From contig CABSAB010000019.1 in assembly GCA_902475515.1 (NCBI GenBank), forward strand, positions 1 through 12,167: 12,167 nucleotides of DNA, written 5' to 3'. Each line of letters opens with the position of its first letter. Positions within the stretch are counted from its first letter, which is position 1. The position numbers and the translations under genes are program-made. The notes beneath the pieces were generated by a model that ran no database searches, had not been told where the DNA came from, and worked only from the letters and a program-made list of their open reading frames with translations. The DNA is from an uncultured Eubacteriales bacterium. GTDB lineage: Bacteria > Bacillota > Clostridia > Oscillospirales > Oscillospiraceae. Positions 1 to 7,069 of this stretch are shown piece after piece.

Positions 1-973
1 GGGTTCCGCCCCGGCCATAGTCCACCACGCCGCCGATCTTCTCCACCATCTCGTGGCCGTCGCCCACATTGGTGGGGACATTCAGCCGGAGATAGGTGGC
101 GTCGCCCCGGATCATGTCCGGATCGATGGCCCGCATCCGTTCGTCGTTCATCATGTAGCCGCCGGTGCCCAGGATAAAGGCCTTGGCAAAGATCATTTTT
201 TCGCCGCCGGGGTCCTTTGCCTTGACGCCGATCACCTGGCCCCGCTCGGTGATGAATTCCACCGCCCGGGTTTGATTGAAGTACCGCACGCCCTTTTTCA
301 TGGCCGTTTCAAAGAGCTTTTCGGTGATGTAGGAGCCCATCCAGCCGGGGCCGATGGAATCATCGTTGGATTTTCCGTTGATATGCCGCTCCGTCAGGTC
401 AAAGGCCACAGGACTGCCCGGAGCGCCGGGCTTAAAGGGCGCCGTGTAGGACGGGTCCAGGGCGTCGAACCAGTCGATAAATTCTCCATTGGCCGCAATG
501 TTGCTGCGGAGCTTATCCATGTTCTTGTAGCCGTTTTTCTGCATCCGCAGCCAGAACTGCACCTGCTCCTCCAGGCCCGGCTCCTTGCCGATCTTTTTGT
601 AATAGGTCTTGGACCCCGGGAAGGTGCCGCCGTGGGCAAAATAGGTGCCGCCGCCATAGTGCTTGGCGGCCTCAATGAGAATGACGTCCAGCCCCAGGTC
701 CGCCGCCCTGGCCGCCGCACCGGTGCCGACGCCGCCAGCTCCCATCACCAGCACGTCGCAGTGCAGGATCACCGGCTCGTGGGCCTCCGGCTGAGGCTCC
801 GGGTCCGTGGATTTAATGAGGTCCAGCCGGCATTTTTCCACGCAGGACCCGCACTGGATGCATTTCTCCTGATCAATTTGATTCCGCCCGTTTTGAATAT
901 AAATGGCAGACGCGGGACATTCCAATTCGCAGTAGTGGCAACCAATGCAGCCTTTTTCAATGTAGTATGCCAT
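1..973 (-). CDS. Ferredoxin-fused FAD-dependent oxidoreductase, fumarate reductase/succinate dehydrogenase flavoprotein type (3' end outside window)
   Basis: Reading the minus strand from the ATG at 973 gives 324 codons with no stop before the window edge, so the C-terminus is missing. Residues 1-50 are a two-cluster bacterial ferredoxin domain: C9-x2-C12-x2-C15-x3-C19-P and C38-x2-C41-x2-C44-x3-C48. After a proline-rich linker comes a Rossmann FAD-binding motif (GAGGVG at 78-83, acidic E101 at the end of the second strand), then sequence typical of the fumarate reductase/urocanate reductase flavoprotein family, including a GTGGY motif late in the visible part. By family knowledge such proteins pass electrons from ferredoxin or another carrier through Fe-S clusters to FAD to reduce an enoate-like substrate, or run in reverse. 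No signal peptide is visible, so it is probably cytoplasmic. The start is supported by GAGGTG 7 nt upstream. It has its own promoter (1004-1031). The substrate is unknown. Confidence 0.88.
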   Translation of the reverse strand, partial: MAYYIEKGCIGCHYCELECPASAIYIQNGRNQIDQEKCIQCGSCVEKCRLDLIKSTDPEPQPEAHEPVILHCDVLVMGAGGVGTGAAARAADLGLDVILIEAAKHYGGGTYFAHGGTFPGSKTYYKKIGKEPGLEEQVQFWLRMQKNGYKNMDKLRSNIAANGEFIDWFDALDPSYTAPFKPGAPGSPVAFDLTERHINGKSNDDSIGPGWMGSYITEKLFETAMKKGVRYFNQTRAVEFITERGQVIGVKAKDPGGEKMIFAKAFILGTGGYMMNDERMRAIDPDMIRGDATYLRLNVPTNVGDGHEMVEKIGGVVDYGRGGT

Positions 974-1003
974 TGCACTTCACCTCGTTTTTCAGATACT
1001 TCT

Positions 1004-1031
1004 ATTATAGGGAAGCCTGGCCCAATGTCCA
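1004..1031 (-). promoter_or_regulatory. Sigma-A-like promoter of the ferredoxin-flavoprotein gene
   Basis: On the minus strand TGGACA (1026-1031, 5 of 6 to consensus) is followed after 16 nt by a perfect TATAAT (1004-1009). Transcription would start near 997, giving a leader of roughly 24 nt before the ATG at 973. It lies just downstream of the terminator of the preceding reductase gene, so the two minus-strand genes are separate units. Confidence 0.7.
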
Positions 1032-1057
1032 GCGTCAGATTACAAACGCCGAGTATC

Positions 1058-1090
1058 AAAAAGTGCACCCGGCCCCACAGGGCCGGGTGC
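1058..1090 (-). terminator. Rho-independent terminator of the flavodoxin-like reductase gene
   Basis: A perfect 11-bp GC-rich stem (arms 1065-1075 and 1080-1090, 4-nt loop) is followed on the minus strand by a run of five T (plus-strand A's at 1058-1062). It begins 12 bp after the reductase stop codon. This is a textbook intrinsic terminator for that gene. Confidence 0.9.
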
Positions 1091-1101
1091 GGGCTGCTTG
1101 A

Positions 1102-1647
1102 TCAGAGCGATTTCCCCAGTTCGTAAGCCTCCTGGAGCTTTGCGTTCCCCTCGATATCTCCAACGTTGAACACTCCGCCGCACAGGACCTTTCCCTTGTC
1201 CGTCCAGCCCAGATGCTTCGTCACGTTATCGTACCAATATTCCGTCTCCTCGAACTCATGGCCCTCTGCGGCCACCAGCAGGGTGCAGTCCTTCACGGGG
1301 TTCGCGTAGCCGGGATTTCCCTCCGCCACGGCAAACAGCCGGTCAAAGGCACATTTCAGCTGGCCGCTGATGGTCCAGTAATACATGGGCGACGCCAGAC
1401 ATACAAGATCCGCATCCTTGTAAGCCGGGTAGATTCTCTCCATGTCGTCCCGCTGGACACAGGGATGGGCGGGGTCCTTTCCGCCGCCGCAGCAGCCCAG
1501 GCAGGGGTGGATGTCCATCTTCTGGAGATCAAAGCGGGTCACCTGATGGCCCGCCTCCTCCGCGCCCTTGGTAAACGCCTGGATCAGCGCCGCTGTGTTT
1601 CCCTTTGCTCTGGGGCTTCCGTTCAGAATCACGATTTTCTTTACCAT
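1102..1647 (-). CDS. Flavodoxin-fold NAD(P)H-dependent FMN oxidoreductase with cysteine cluster
   Basis: A 181-residue protein of the NADPH-dependent FMN reductase / iron-sulfur flavoprotein-like family. The N-terminus has the flavodoxin-like phosphate loop (GSPRAKGNT, 10-18) that binds the FMN phosphate; ASPMYYW at 85-91 is the conserved segment contacting the isoalloxazine ring. A cysteine group C49-x2-C52-C53-x9-C63 is followed by QRDDM, the position where iron-sulfur flavoproteins carry their cluster-binding cysteines, though the spacing is not the classical one. Likely role: cytoplasmic two-electron reduction of quinones, nitro compounds or similar electrophiles, or electron transfer (inference). 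An in-frame ATG at 1740 lies upstream of the mapped promoter; the ATG at 1647 has GAGGTG 6 nt upstream and is the start. The divergent HxlR gene suggests electrophile- or redox-responsive control. Confidence 0.87.
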   Translation of the reverse strand: MVKKIVILNGSPRAKGNTAALIQAFTKGAEEAGHQVTRFDLQKMDIHPCLGCCGGGKDPAHPCVQRDDMERIYPAYKDADLVCLASPMYYWTISGQLKCAFDRLFAVAEGNPGYANPVKDCTLLVAAEGHEFEETEYWYDNVTKHLGWTDKGKVLCGGVFNVGDIEGNAKLQEAYELGKSL

Positions 1648-1675
1648 GTTCAGCACCTCATTAAATAAAAAAGTC

Positions 1676-1704
1676 TTGACAAATTTCCTTGTCCTGTCCA
1701 TAAT
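1676..1704 (+). promoter_or_regulatory. Promoter of the HxlR regulator gene
   Basis: A perfect -35 TTGACA (1676-1681) is followed after 17 nt by CATAAT (1699-1704, 5 of 6). Start of transcription would be near 1711, leaving a leader of about 65 nt. Its -10 overlaps by two bases the -10 of the opposing reductase promoter, so the two cannot be occupied at once. Confidence 0.7.
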
Positions 1705-1730
1705 TATAGTAGGTATCAGAAATTCGTCAA
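1703..1730 (-). promoter_or_regulatory. Promoter of the flavodoxin-like reductase gene
   Basis: On the minus strand TTGACG (1725-1730) is followed after 16 nt by a perfect TATAAT (1703-1708). Transcription would start near 1696, about 48 nt before the ATG at 1647. The two opposing promoters form an inverted arrangement: the 12-base arms 1675-1686 and 1720-1731 match as an inverted repeat at 11 of 12 positions. Confidence 0.75.
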
Positions 1731-1753
1731 GTACCCACATTTTTGTAAGGTAC
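1731..1753. promoter_or_regulatory. Candidate HxlR operator (GTACC-N13-GGTAC)
   Basis: A perfect 5-bp inverted repeat, GTACC at 1731-1735 and GGTAC at 1749-1753, separated by 13 nt. It abuts the -35 of the reductase promoter and lies in the transcribed leader of the regulator gene. A dimeric winged-helix protein bound here could touch polymerase at the reductase promoter and block its own transcript. HxlR family sites are short inverted repeats of this kind, but the match here is by position and symmetry only. Confidence 0.4.
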
Positions 1754-1776
1754 TATCCTAAAGGAAAGTGTATGCT

Positions 1777-2115
1777 ATGATTCAGAACTATATTGAAAAC
1801 GCAAACTTCGAGGACACGGGATTTCACTATACCCTTTCCCTCATCAGCGGCAAATACAAAATGGTGATCCTCTACTGCCTGATGGAGTTTCAGCCGGTCC
1901 GCTTCAACGAGATGCGGCGGTATTTGAAAACCGTCTCCGACAAGACCCTCAGCGCCAGCCTGAAGGAGCTGGAGGCGGACAAGCTGATCGTCCGGAAGGA
2001 ATACCCCCAGATCCCGCCCAAGGTGGAATATTCGCTCACAGACCGGGGGACCTCCCTGATGCAGGTTCTGGACCAGCTGTGCATCTGGGGCGAACAAAAC
2101 CGGCTCCCCCGGTAA
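1777..2115 (+). CDS. HxlR-type winged helix-turn-helix transcriptional regulator
   Basis: A 112-residue DNA-binding protein spanning the full HxlR domain: the GKYKMVILYCL helix (25-35), the wing/recognition region RFNEMRRYLKTVSDKTLSASLKELE (42-66, shown by its pattern), and the family hallmark PPKVEYSLTDRG (80-91). Family members are homodimeric redox or aldehyde sensors, usually next to the reductase they control, which fits the divergent flavin reductase gene. The conserved N-terminal Cys-Pro that serves as redox switch in YodB-like members is absent; only C34 and C102 occur. An in-frame GTG at 1768 sits only 2 nt after AAGGA, so the ATG at 1777, about 11 nt after it, is preferred. The last codons run into a 42-bp gap before the phosphopentomutase gene with no terminator, so the two may be co-transcribed. 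Confidence 0.9.
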   Translation: MIQNYIENANFEDTGFHYTLSLISGKYKMVILYCLMEFQPVRFNEMRRYLKTVSDKTLSASLKELEADKLIVRKEYPQIPPKVEYSLTDRGTSLMQVLDQLCIWGEQNRLPR

Positions 2116-2157
2116 ACTTGAACAATACCCGCCTTTGCGGGCCGCGAGGTGACTTTT

Positions 2158-3318
2158 ATGGCAAACTTTCAGCGGGTCCTCCTGCTGCTTTTAGATTCCG
2201 TGGGCGCAGGTGCTCTGCCCGACGCCGCGGATTACGGCGACGCGGGAACCTTTACCCTGGGCCACACCCTGGCCTCCCAGCCGGGGCTGACCCTTCCGCA
2301 CCTGGAATCCATAGGGCTGATGCAGCTCCCCGGTCTGGAGCGATTCTCCACCGGGAGGCCTGTCATTGGCCGCTATGGCCGCTGCCTGGAATTGTCCAGG
2401 GGAAAGGATTCCATCGTGGGTCATTGGGAGGTCATGGGAGCCGTTACGGAACAGCCCTTCGACACCTTCCCCCAGGGCTTTCCGGCAGACCTGCTCCAAT
2501 CCATTCAGGATACCATCGGCCGGGAGATCTTAGACGGCGGCGTGGCCTCGGGCACCGAGATCATCGCCCGGCTGGGCGAAACACATCAGGAGACAGGGTT
2601 TCCCATCCTCTATACCTCCGCAGACAGCGTCCTCCAACTGGCCGCCCATGAGGAGACGGTGCCCTTTTCAACGCTTTACGCCTGGTGCGAAGCCCTGCGC
2701 CGCATGGTGGACGATTCGCCCTATCGCATCGGCCGGGTCATCGCCCGCCCGTTCCTGGGCGCTCCGGGGAATTACACCCGGACCCCGAACCGCCACGACT
2801 ACGCAGCTTTCCCGCCTGCGGTCACAGACCTGGAGCTGCTCGTGCAGTCAGGCATCCCCATCCACTCCATCGGCAAGCCCGCGGACATCTTCCCCCAGGT
2901 GAACTTCACCACCACCCAAAAGACCTCCGATAATTTTGAGGGCATGGCCGCCGCCAAGGAAGCCCTGTCCACAACAGACGGTCTGATTTTCGTGAACCTT
3001 CTGGATTTCGACATGAAATGGGGCCACCGCCGGGACGCTGCCGCCTATGCCGCGGGGCTGAAGGCCCTGGACGATTTCCTGCCGGAGCTGCTTTCTGCCA
3101 TGGACGAGGAAACCTTGCTCATCGTCACCGCCGATCACGGCTGTGATCCCTGCCATGTGGGAACAGACCACACCCGGGAGCACATTCCATTTTTGCTCTA
3201 CCACCGCGGCATCATCCCCGGCCCCCTGGGCCTCCGGGAGACCTTTGCCGATATCGGGGCCACGGTGCTTTCCGCCCTGGGCGGACCGTCCCCATCTCTG
3301 GGCGCCTCTGTCCTGTAA
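2158..3318 (+). CDS. deoB: Phosphopentomutase (DeoB family)
   Basis: A 386-residue protein of the alkaline phosphatase superfamily, full length for DeoB. It interconverts ribose/deoxyribose 1-phosphate and 5-phosphate in cytoplasmic nucleoside salvage. All expected Mn ligands are visible: D13 in LLDSVGAG, D285 and H290 in DFDMKWGHRRD, D326 and H327 in TADHG, H338 in GTDHTRE. The substrate region ARPFLGAPGNYTRTPNRHDY (196-215) is well kept. The phospho-acceptor site reads GKDSIVGHWE (82-91), so Ser85 stands where the Bacillus cereus enzyme has Thr85, and Val87 where a Thr is usual. Start ATG 2158 has GAGGTG 6 nt upstream; the in-frame GTG at 2149 falls inside that ribosome binding site. A small 5-bp hairpin (2128-2141) lies just upstream without a T-tract. 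No other nucleoside-catabolism gene is nearby. It probably depends on the hxlR promoter. Confidence 0.93.
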   Translation: MANFQRVLLLLLDSVGAGALPDAADYGDAGTFTLGHTLASQPGLTLPHLESIGLMQLPGLERFSTGRPVIGRYGRCLELSRGKDSIVGHWEVMGAVTEQPFDTFPQGFPADLLQSIQDTIGREILDGGVASGTEIIARLGETHQETGFPILYTSADSVLQLAAHEETVPFSTLYAWCEALRRMVDDSPYRIGRVIARPFLGAPGNYTRTPNRHDYAAFPPAVTDLELLVQSGIPIHSIGKPADIFPQVNFTTTQKTSDNFEGMAAAKEALSTTDGLIFVNLLDFDMKWGHRRDAAAYAAGLKALDDFLPELLSAMDEETLLIVTADHGCDPCHVGTDHTREHIPFLLYHRGIIPGPLGLRETFADIGATVLSALGGPSPSLGASVL

Positions 3319-3343
3319 CATAAATTTCAAGCTAGAATTGGAA

Positions 3344-3374
3344 CGCCGCCTTCCGTCGAATCCGGAAGGCGGCG
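3344..3374. terminator. Hairpin between convergent deoB and the ABC exporter operon
   Basis: A perfect 12-bp stem (3344-3355 with 3363-3374, 7-nt loop) lies between the deoB stop (3318) and the ABC gene stop (3381). T-tracts on either side are weak (TTCCAATT on the minus strand), so efficiency is uncertain, but position and stem strength make a bidirectional terminator the best reading. Confidence 0.7.
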
Positions 3375-3380
3375 CTTGCA

Positions 3381-5117
3381 TTATGTTTCCCGCAGCTGTA
3401 AGTCATACAGCTTCTTGTAAATGCCATTCTGATTGAGCAGCTCCTGATGGGTGCCCTCCTCCCGAAGGCGGCCCTTGTGCATGACCATGATCTTGTCGGC
3501 ACTCTGGATGGTGGAGAGCCGGTGGGCCACCACGATGGTGGTGCGGCCCGTCATGAGCCGTCCCATGGCCTCCTGAATCAGCCGTTCGGTCTCTGTGTCG
3601 ATGTTGGCCGTTGCCTCGTCCATGACCAGGATGGCCGGATCATAGGCCAACGTCCTCGCAAAGCTCAGAAGCTGCCGCTGCCCGGCGGACAGGTCGCTGC
3701 CCCGCTCCGTCACCGCCTGCTCGTAGCCGTGCTCCAGGTTTCGGATAAAGCCGTCGGCGTTGACGAACTTCGCCGCCGCACGGATCTCCTGGTCGGAAAT
3801 ATCCGGATTTTTCAGCCGGATATTCCCCTTGATGTCTCCGGTAAACAGGAACACATCCTGCTGCACCTGGCCCACCGCCCGGCGGATGCTGTCCGTGGAG
3901 AGCTCCCGGATATCCACGCCGTCGATGGTGATACGGCCCTTTTGAATGTCATAGTACCTGCCGATAAGGTTCAAAATGGAGCTTTTCCCCGCACCCGTGG
4001 CCCCCACAAAGGCCGCCGTCTGGCCCGGTTCGATCACAAAGCTCACATCCCGCAGTACCCATTCCTCCCCGTCATAGGAGAACCACACATGGTCGAACTC
4101 GATGCGTCCCTTGGGCCGGCCCAGTTCCTTTGGTTCCTCGGGGTCTTTCACCAGAGGCTCCTCGTCCAGCAGCGTGAAGATCTTTTCCCCTGCCGCCATG
4201 GCTGCCTGAAGGGTGCTGAATTGGTCCGAAAGGGACTGGATGGGCTCAAAGAAGGACTTGACATAGCTGGTAAAGATGTACAGCGTTCCAATGGAGATCA
4301 CCCCGCCCATAACCTGCAGGCCACCGAAGCCCAGTACCACCGCCAGCGAAACGATGCTGATCCAGTAGATCAGCGGCTGGAAGATACCATAGACCACGAT
4401 CTCCCGGAAGTTGGACTGGAACAGGTCCCCGGACCGCTGGGAAAACTCGTACTGCTTTTCTTTTTCCCGGTGGAACACCTGGATCAGCTTCATGGCGGAT
4501 AGGTTCTCGGAGAGGTATGTGTTCAGCGCCGAGACCTTGGTCCGGGTGATCCGGTGGGTGGAGCGGTAGATCTTCGTAAAGCCCCGGGTCAGCACCACCA
4601 CCACCGGCAGCAGCACAAAGCTCAGCAGCGCCAGCCGCCATTCCAAGTACAGCATCACGCCTGCATAGCCCAAAATCAGCACGCAGTTTTTCACCATGGT
4701 CACCAAAATGCTGGAAAACAGCTCGTTGAGGGTCTCCACATCATTGGTGACCCGGGTGACGATCCGCCCCACGGGGGTGATGTCAAAAAACCGCAGGGAC
4801 AGGGTATGGATATGGGCGAACAGCTCACTGCGCAGCCGGTAGATGATGCCCTGTCCCAGCTTTTGCAATATCCACATCTGGGCCGCATTGCACAAGGTGC
4901 CGAAGACCAGCAGGCCCAGATAAAATCCAAAATACCGCACCACCGAGGAAAAAACGCCCCCTGCGGTGATCTCATCCATGGCCGTGCCGATGATCACCGG
5001 CCGCAGCAGGTCGCTGGCCGTCGTCACCAGCACCAGCAGCAGCGCCAGCAGCAGTGTCCCGATATGGGGGCGCAGATAGCTCAGGAGCCGCAGAAACACG
5101 CCTTTATTCTTCTGCAT
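3381..5117 (-). CDS. ABC exporter half-transporter, subunit with the intact catalytic Glu
   Basis: A 578-residue type IV ABC exporter half: six membrane helices in residues 1-300 (first helix about 18-38), then a nucleotide-binding domain with Walker A GATGAGKSS (372-380), Q-loop Q419/Q420, signature LSAGQ (476-480, Ala in place of the usual Gly), Walker B ILVMDE (496-501, catalytic E501) and switch H532. It pairs with the product of the overlapping upstream gene; together they match the BmrCD/LmrCD/TM287-288 type of heterodimeric drug or lipid exporter. Its Walker A/B with the partner's LSGGQ make the competent ATP site. The start ATG 5117 overlaps the upstream gene by 14 bp and is preceded by a strong AAGGAGG, implying translational coupling; a longer reading frame upstream is only the other gene read out of frame. 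Substrate unknown. Confidence 0.93.
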   Translation of the reverse strand: MQKNKGVFLRLLSYLRPHIGTLLLALLLVLVTTASDLLRPVIIGTAMDEITAGGVFSSVVRYFGFYLGLLVFGTLCNAAQMWILQKLGQGIIYRLRSELFAHIHTLSLRFFDITPVGRIVTRVTNDVETLNELFSSILVTMVKNCVLILGYAGVMLYLEWRLALLSFVLLPVVVVLTRGFTKIYRSTHRITRTKVSALNTYLSENLSAMKLIQVFHREKEKQYEFSQRSGDLFQSNFREIVVYGIFQPLIYWISIVSLAVVLGFGGLQVMGGVISIGTLYIFTSYVKSFFEPIQSLSDQFSTLQAAMAAGEKIFTLLDEEPLVKDPEEPKELGRPKGRIEFDHVWFSYDGEEWVLRDVSFVIEPGQTAAFVGATGAGKSSILNLIGRYYDIQKGRITIDGVDIRELSTDSIRRAVGQVQQDVFLFTGDIKGNIRLKNPDISDQEIRAAAKFVNADGFIRNLEHGYEQAVTERGSDLSAGQRQLLSFARTLAYDPAILVMDEATANIDTETERLIQEAMGRLMTGRTTIVVAHRLSTIQSADKIMVMHKGRLREEGTHQELLNQNGIYKKLYDLQLRET

Positions 5118-7002
5118 GGAGGGCCTCCTTTTCCGCCTGGAGCTGGCGCTCCAGCTGCTGCTGTTCGTAGAGTCTGGCATAGCGCCCATCCTGCCGCAGC
5201 AGTTCCTGATGGGTGCCGCTTTCGGCGCAGGTCCCGTCCTCAATGTACAGGATCTGGTCAGCGCCCTGGACGGTGCTCACCCGGTGGGCAATCAGGATGG
5301 TGGTCTTCCCAGCCCGAAGCTTTTTCAGCTCCGACAGAATGCGTTCCTCCGTATCTGTATCCACCGCCGAAAGCGCGTCGTCCAGGATCAAAATTTTGGC
5401 GTCCTTCATCAGCGCCCGGGCGATGGCTGTCCGCTGCTTCTGCCCGCCGGAGAGGGTCACGCCCCGCTCGCCCACCACTGTAGCATACTGCCGGGGAAAG
5501 TCCATGATATTCTCGTGGATGTCCGCCGCCTTCGCCGCCTCCACCACCTGGTCATAGTCGTGGAACGCTTCATCCACCTTGCTTTCCCGGTCCGCCATCT
5601 CCTGTTCGGCAGACTCCTCGGCGGCCTCGTCCTGGCGGATGAAGATCTTGAACTTCTTCGGTGCCTCCTTCGGCATTTTCTCCAGGGTTCGGGTGCCAAA
5701 GGCGATATTGGTCTGCAAGGTATCGGAGAACAGCAGGTTCTCCTGGGGTACATAGGCGATGCTCTCCCGGAGCACTGCCAGGGGGATCTCCCGCAGGTCG
5801 CGGCCACCCACAAAGACCTGCCCCGGTGCCACATTGTATACCCGGGTCAGCAGCGAGGCCAGGGTGGATTTTCCGCAGCCGGTCTTGCCCAGGATGCCCA
5901 CCGTAGTCCCCTCTTTGATCTCCGCCGTGAAGCCCGAAAACACCTCCGGCAGGGCCTCGGCGTAGCGGAAATGCATATCCCGGAAAGCGACGGAAGGCAC
6001 GATCTCCCGCACCGTCTCATCGGTCCATTCGTCGTCTTTGATTTCCTGGGGCTCGTAGAAAATGCTCTGGACCCGCCGCCAGGAAGCAATACCCTGGGAC
6101 AGCATGGTGATGGATTCTCCCGCCGCCATCATGGGCCACACCAGGGTCATGACGTAGGTATTGAACGCCACAAATTTCCCCAGTGTGATATCTCCCTCAA
6201 TCACCAGATAGCCGCCGTACAGCAGCGTCAGCGCGCTGGCCACGCCGATGAGCCCCTGCAAAAGGGGCACCACGACGGTCCGGAGGCGCACCACATGGAG
6301 ATTGGCCTCCCGCGCCTCGCGGTTGCGCACCTCAAAGGCCTCCATCTCCTGCTTCTCCTGCACAAAGGCCTTGACAATACGGATGCCTGAGATGCTCTCC
6401 TGCACATAGTCCGACAGCTTTGCAAACACCGACTGCTTTCGGTCATAGCGCCGCCCCATAGCCTTGCCGTATTTACTGCCGCCGAACAGGATCACCAGCA
6501 GCGGCAGCAGGGCCAGCATGGAGAGCTTGAAGTCTACATAGATGATCATCTTCCCCAGCACCAGCAATGTCATCACCACCGCGTCAAAGGTGGTCAGGAT
6601 CGCCGGGCCCACCGCCATGCGGATGGCGTCCATGTCGTTGGTGAAATAGGCCATCAGATCCCCGGTCTTGTGGTTCTGATAGAATCGGCTTGAAAGCGTG
6701 GTGAGCTTCCCGTAGAGATTCTCCCGGAGATCCCGCTCCACCCGCCGGGACGCGCCGAACATCAGCACACGCCAGCCCAGCCGCATCAGCGCCACCAGCG
6801 TGGCAATGCCTACAATCAGCAGGACGTCGATCAGCAGCGTCTTTCCCGGAAATCCCCCGGCTGTCAGGCCATCGGTGATCTGTCCGGTGAGCTGGGGAAT
6901 GTACAGCTCCAGAAAATCCACCGCCAGCAGACACCCCAGGCCGCAAATATACTGCCACAGGTACGTTTTCATGTAGGATAGCATCGAGGCTTCCCGTTTC
7001 AT
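5104..7002 (-). CDS. ABC exporter half-transporter, subunit with degenerate catalytic residue and charged insert
   Basis: A 632-residue inner-membrane ABC exporter half. Membrane helices lie near 14-34, 56-78, 133-155, 158-174, 243-263 and 275-295. The nucleotide-binding domain has Walker A GKTGCGKST (372-380), Q420, signature LSGGQ (517-521), Walker B ILILDD (537-542) and H573. D542 replaces the catalytic Glu, as in the degenerate site of heterodimeric exporters. Between the Q-loop strand and the signature, residues about 437-485 form an extra Lys/Glu-rich, probably helical insert, which explains the length over the usual 580. Start: ATG 7002 has AAGGAG 8 nt upstream; an in-frame TTG at 7008 is only 2 nt from it and is not favoured. 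It is first in a two-gene operon and is transcribed from the promoter at 7041-7069. Confidence 0.93.
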   Translation of the reverse strand: MKREASMLSYMKTYLWQYICGLGCLLAVDFLELYIPQLTGQITDGLTAGGFPGKTLLIDVLLIVGIATLVALMRLGWRVLMFGASRRVERDLRENLYGKLTTLSSRFYQNHKTGDLMAYFTNDMDAIRMAVGPAILTTFDAVVMTLLVLGKMIIYVDFKLSMLALLPLLVILFGGSKYGKAMGRRYDRKQSVFAKLSDYVQESISGIRIVKAFVQEKQEMEAFEVRNREAREANLHVVRLRTVVVPLLQGLIGVASALTLLYGGYLVIEGDITLGKFVAFNTYVMTLVWPMMAAGESITMLSQGIASWRRVQSIFYEPQEIKDDEWTDETVREIVPSVAFRDMHFRYAEALPEVFSGFTAEIKEGTTVGILGKTGCGKSTLASLLTRVYNVAPGQVFVGGRDLREIPLAVLRESIAYVPQENLLFSDTLQTNIAFGTRTLEKMPKEAPKKFKIFIRQDEAAEESAEQEMADRESKVDEAFHDYDQVVEAAKAADIHENIMDFPRQYATVVGERGVTLSGGQKQRTAIARALMKDAKILILDDALSAVDTDTEERILSELKKLRAGKTTILIAHRVSTVQGADQILYIEDGTCAESGTHQELLRQDGRYARLYEQQQLERQLQAEKEALHAEE

Positions 7003-7040
7003 GTACAAAACTCCTTTTATATCTTCACAAATTACCCATC

Positions 7041-7069
7041 ATTGTAACACTCCCCGTGGGATTTTACAA
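7041..7069 (-). promoter_or_regulatory. Promoter of the ABC exporter operon
   Basis: On the minus strand TTGTAA (7064-7069, 4 of 6) is followed after 17 nt by TACAAT (7041-7046, 5 of 6). Start of transcription near 7034 leaves about 31 nt to the ATG at 7002. The two hexamers are inverted copies of each other, so the same DNA read on the plus strand gives a weaker promoter for arcC. Confidence 0.55.

Noticed and set aside
53..1126. Plus-strand open frame of 357 codons opposite the ferredoxin-flavoprotein gene
   Set aside because: The minus strand encodes an unmistakable ferredoxin/FAD protein there; the plus frame also runs through the terminator and promoter region.
1648..1740. 31-residue N-terminal extension of the flavodoxin-like reductase
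   Set aside because: It would start upstream of the TTGACG/TATAAT promoter of the gene and lacks a ribosome binding site; the start at 1647 has GAGGTG and begins the flavodoxin fold directly.
1772..1780. Minimal ORF (ATG CTA TGA) overlapping the HxlR start codon
   Set aside because: Possible regulatory start-stop, but such short coincidences are common and there is no separate evidence for translation.
2128..2141. CCCGC-CTTT-GCGGG hairpin before deoB as a terminator
   Set aside because: Only 5 bp with no T-tract and immediately before the deoB ribosome binding site; it is at most a minor leader structure.
5116..6390. Plus-strand open frame of 424 codons opposite the ABC exporter genes
   Set aside because: Antisense shadow of Walker A-to-signature coding sequence; composition is artefactual and no motif is recognisable.
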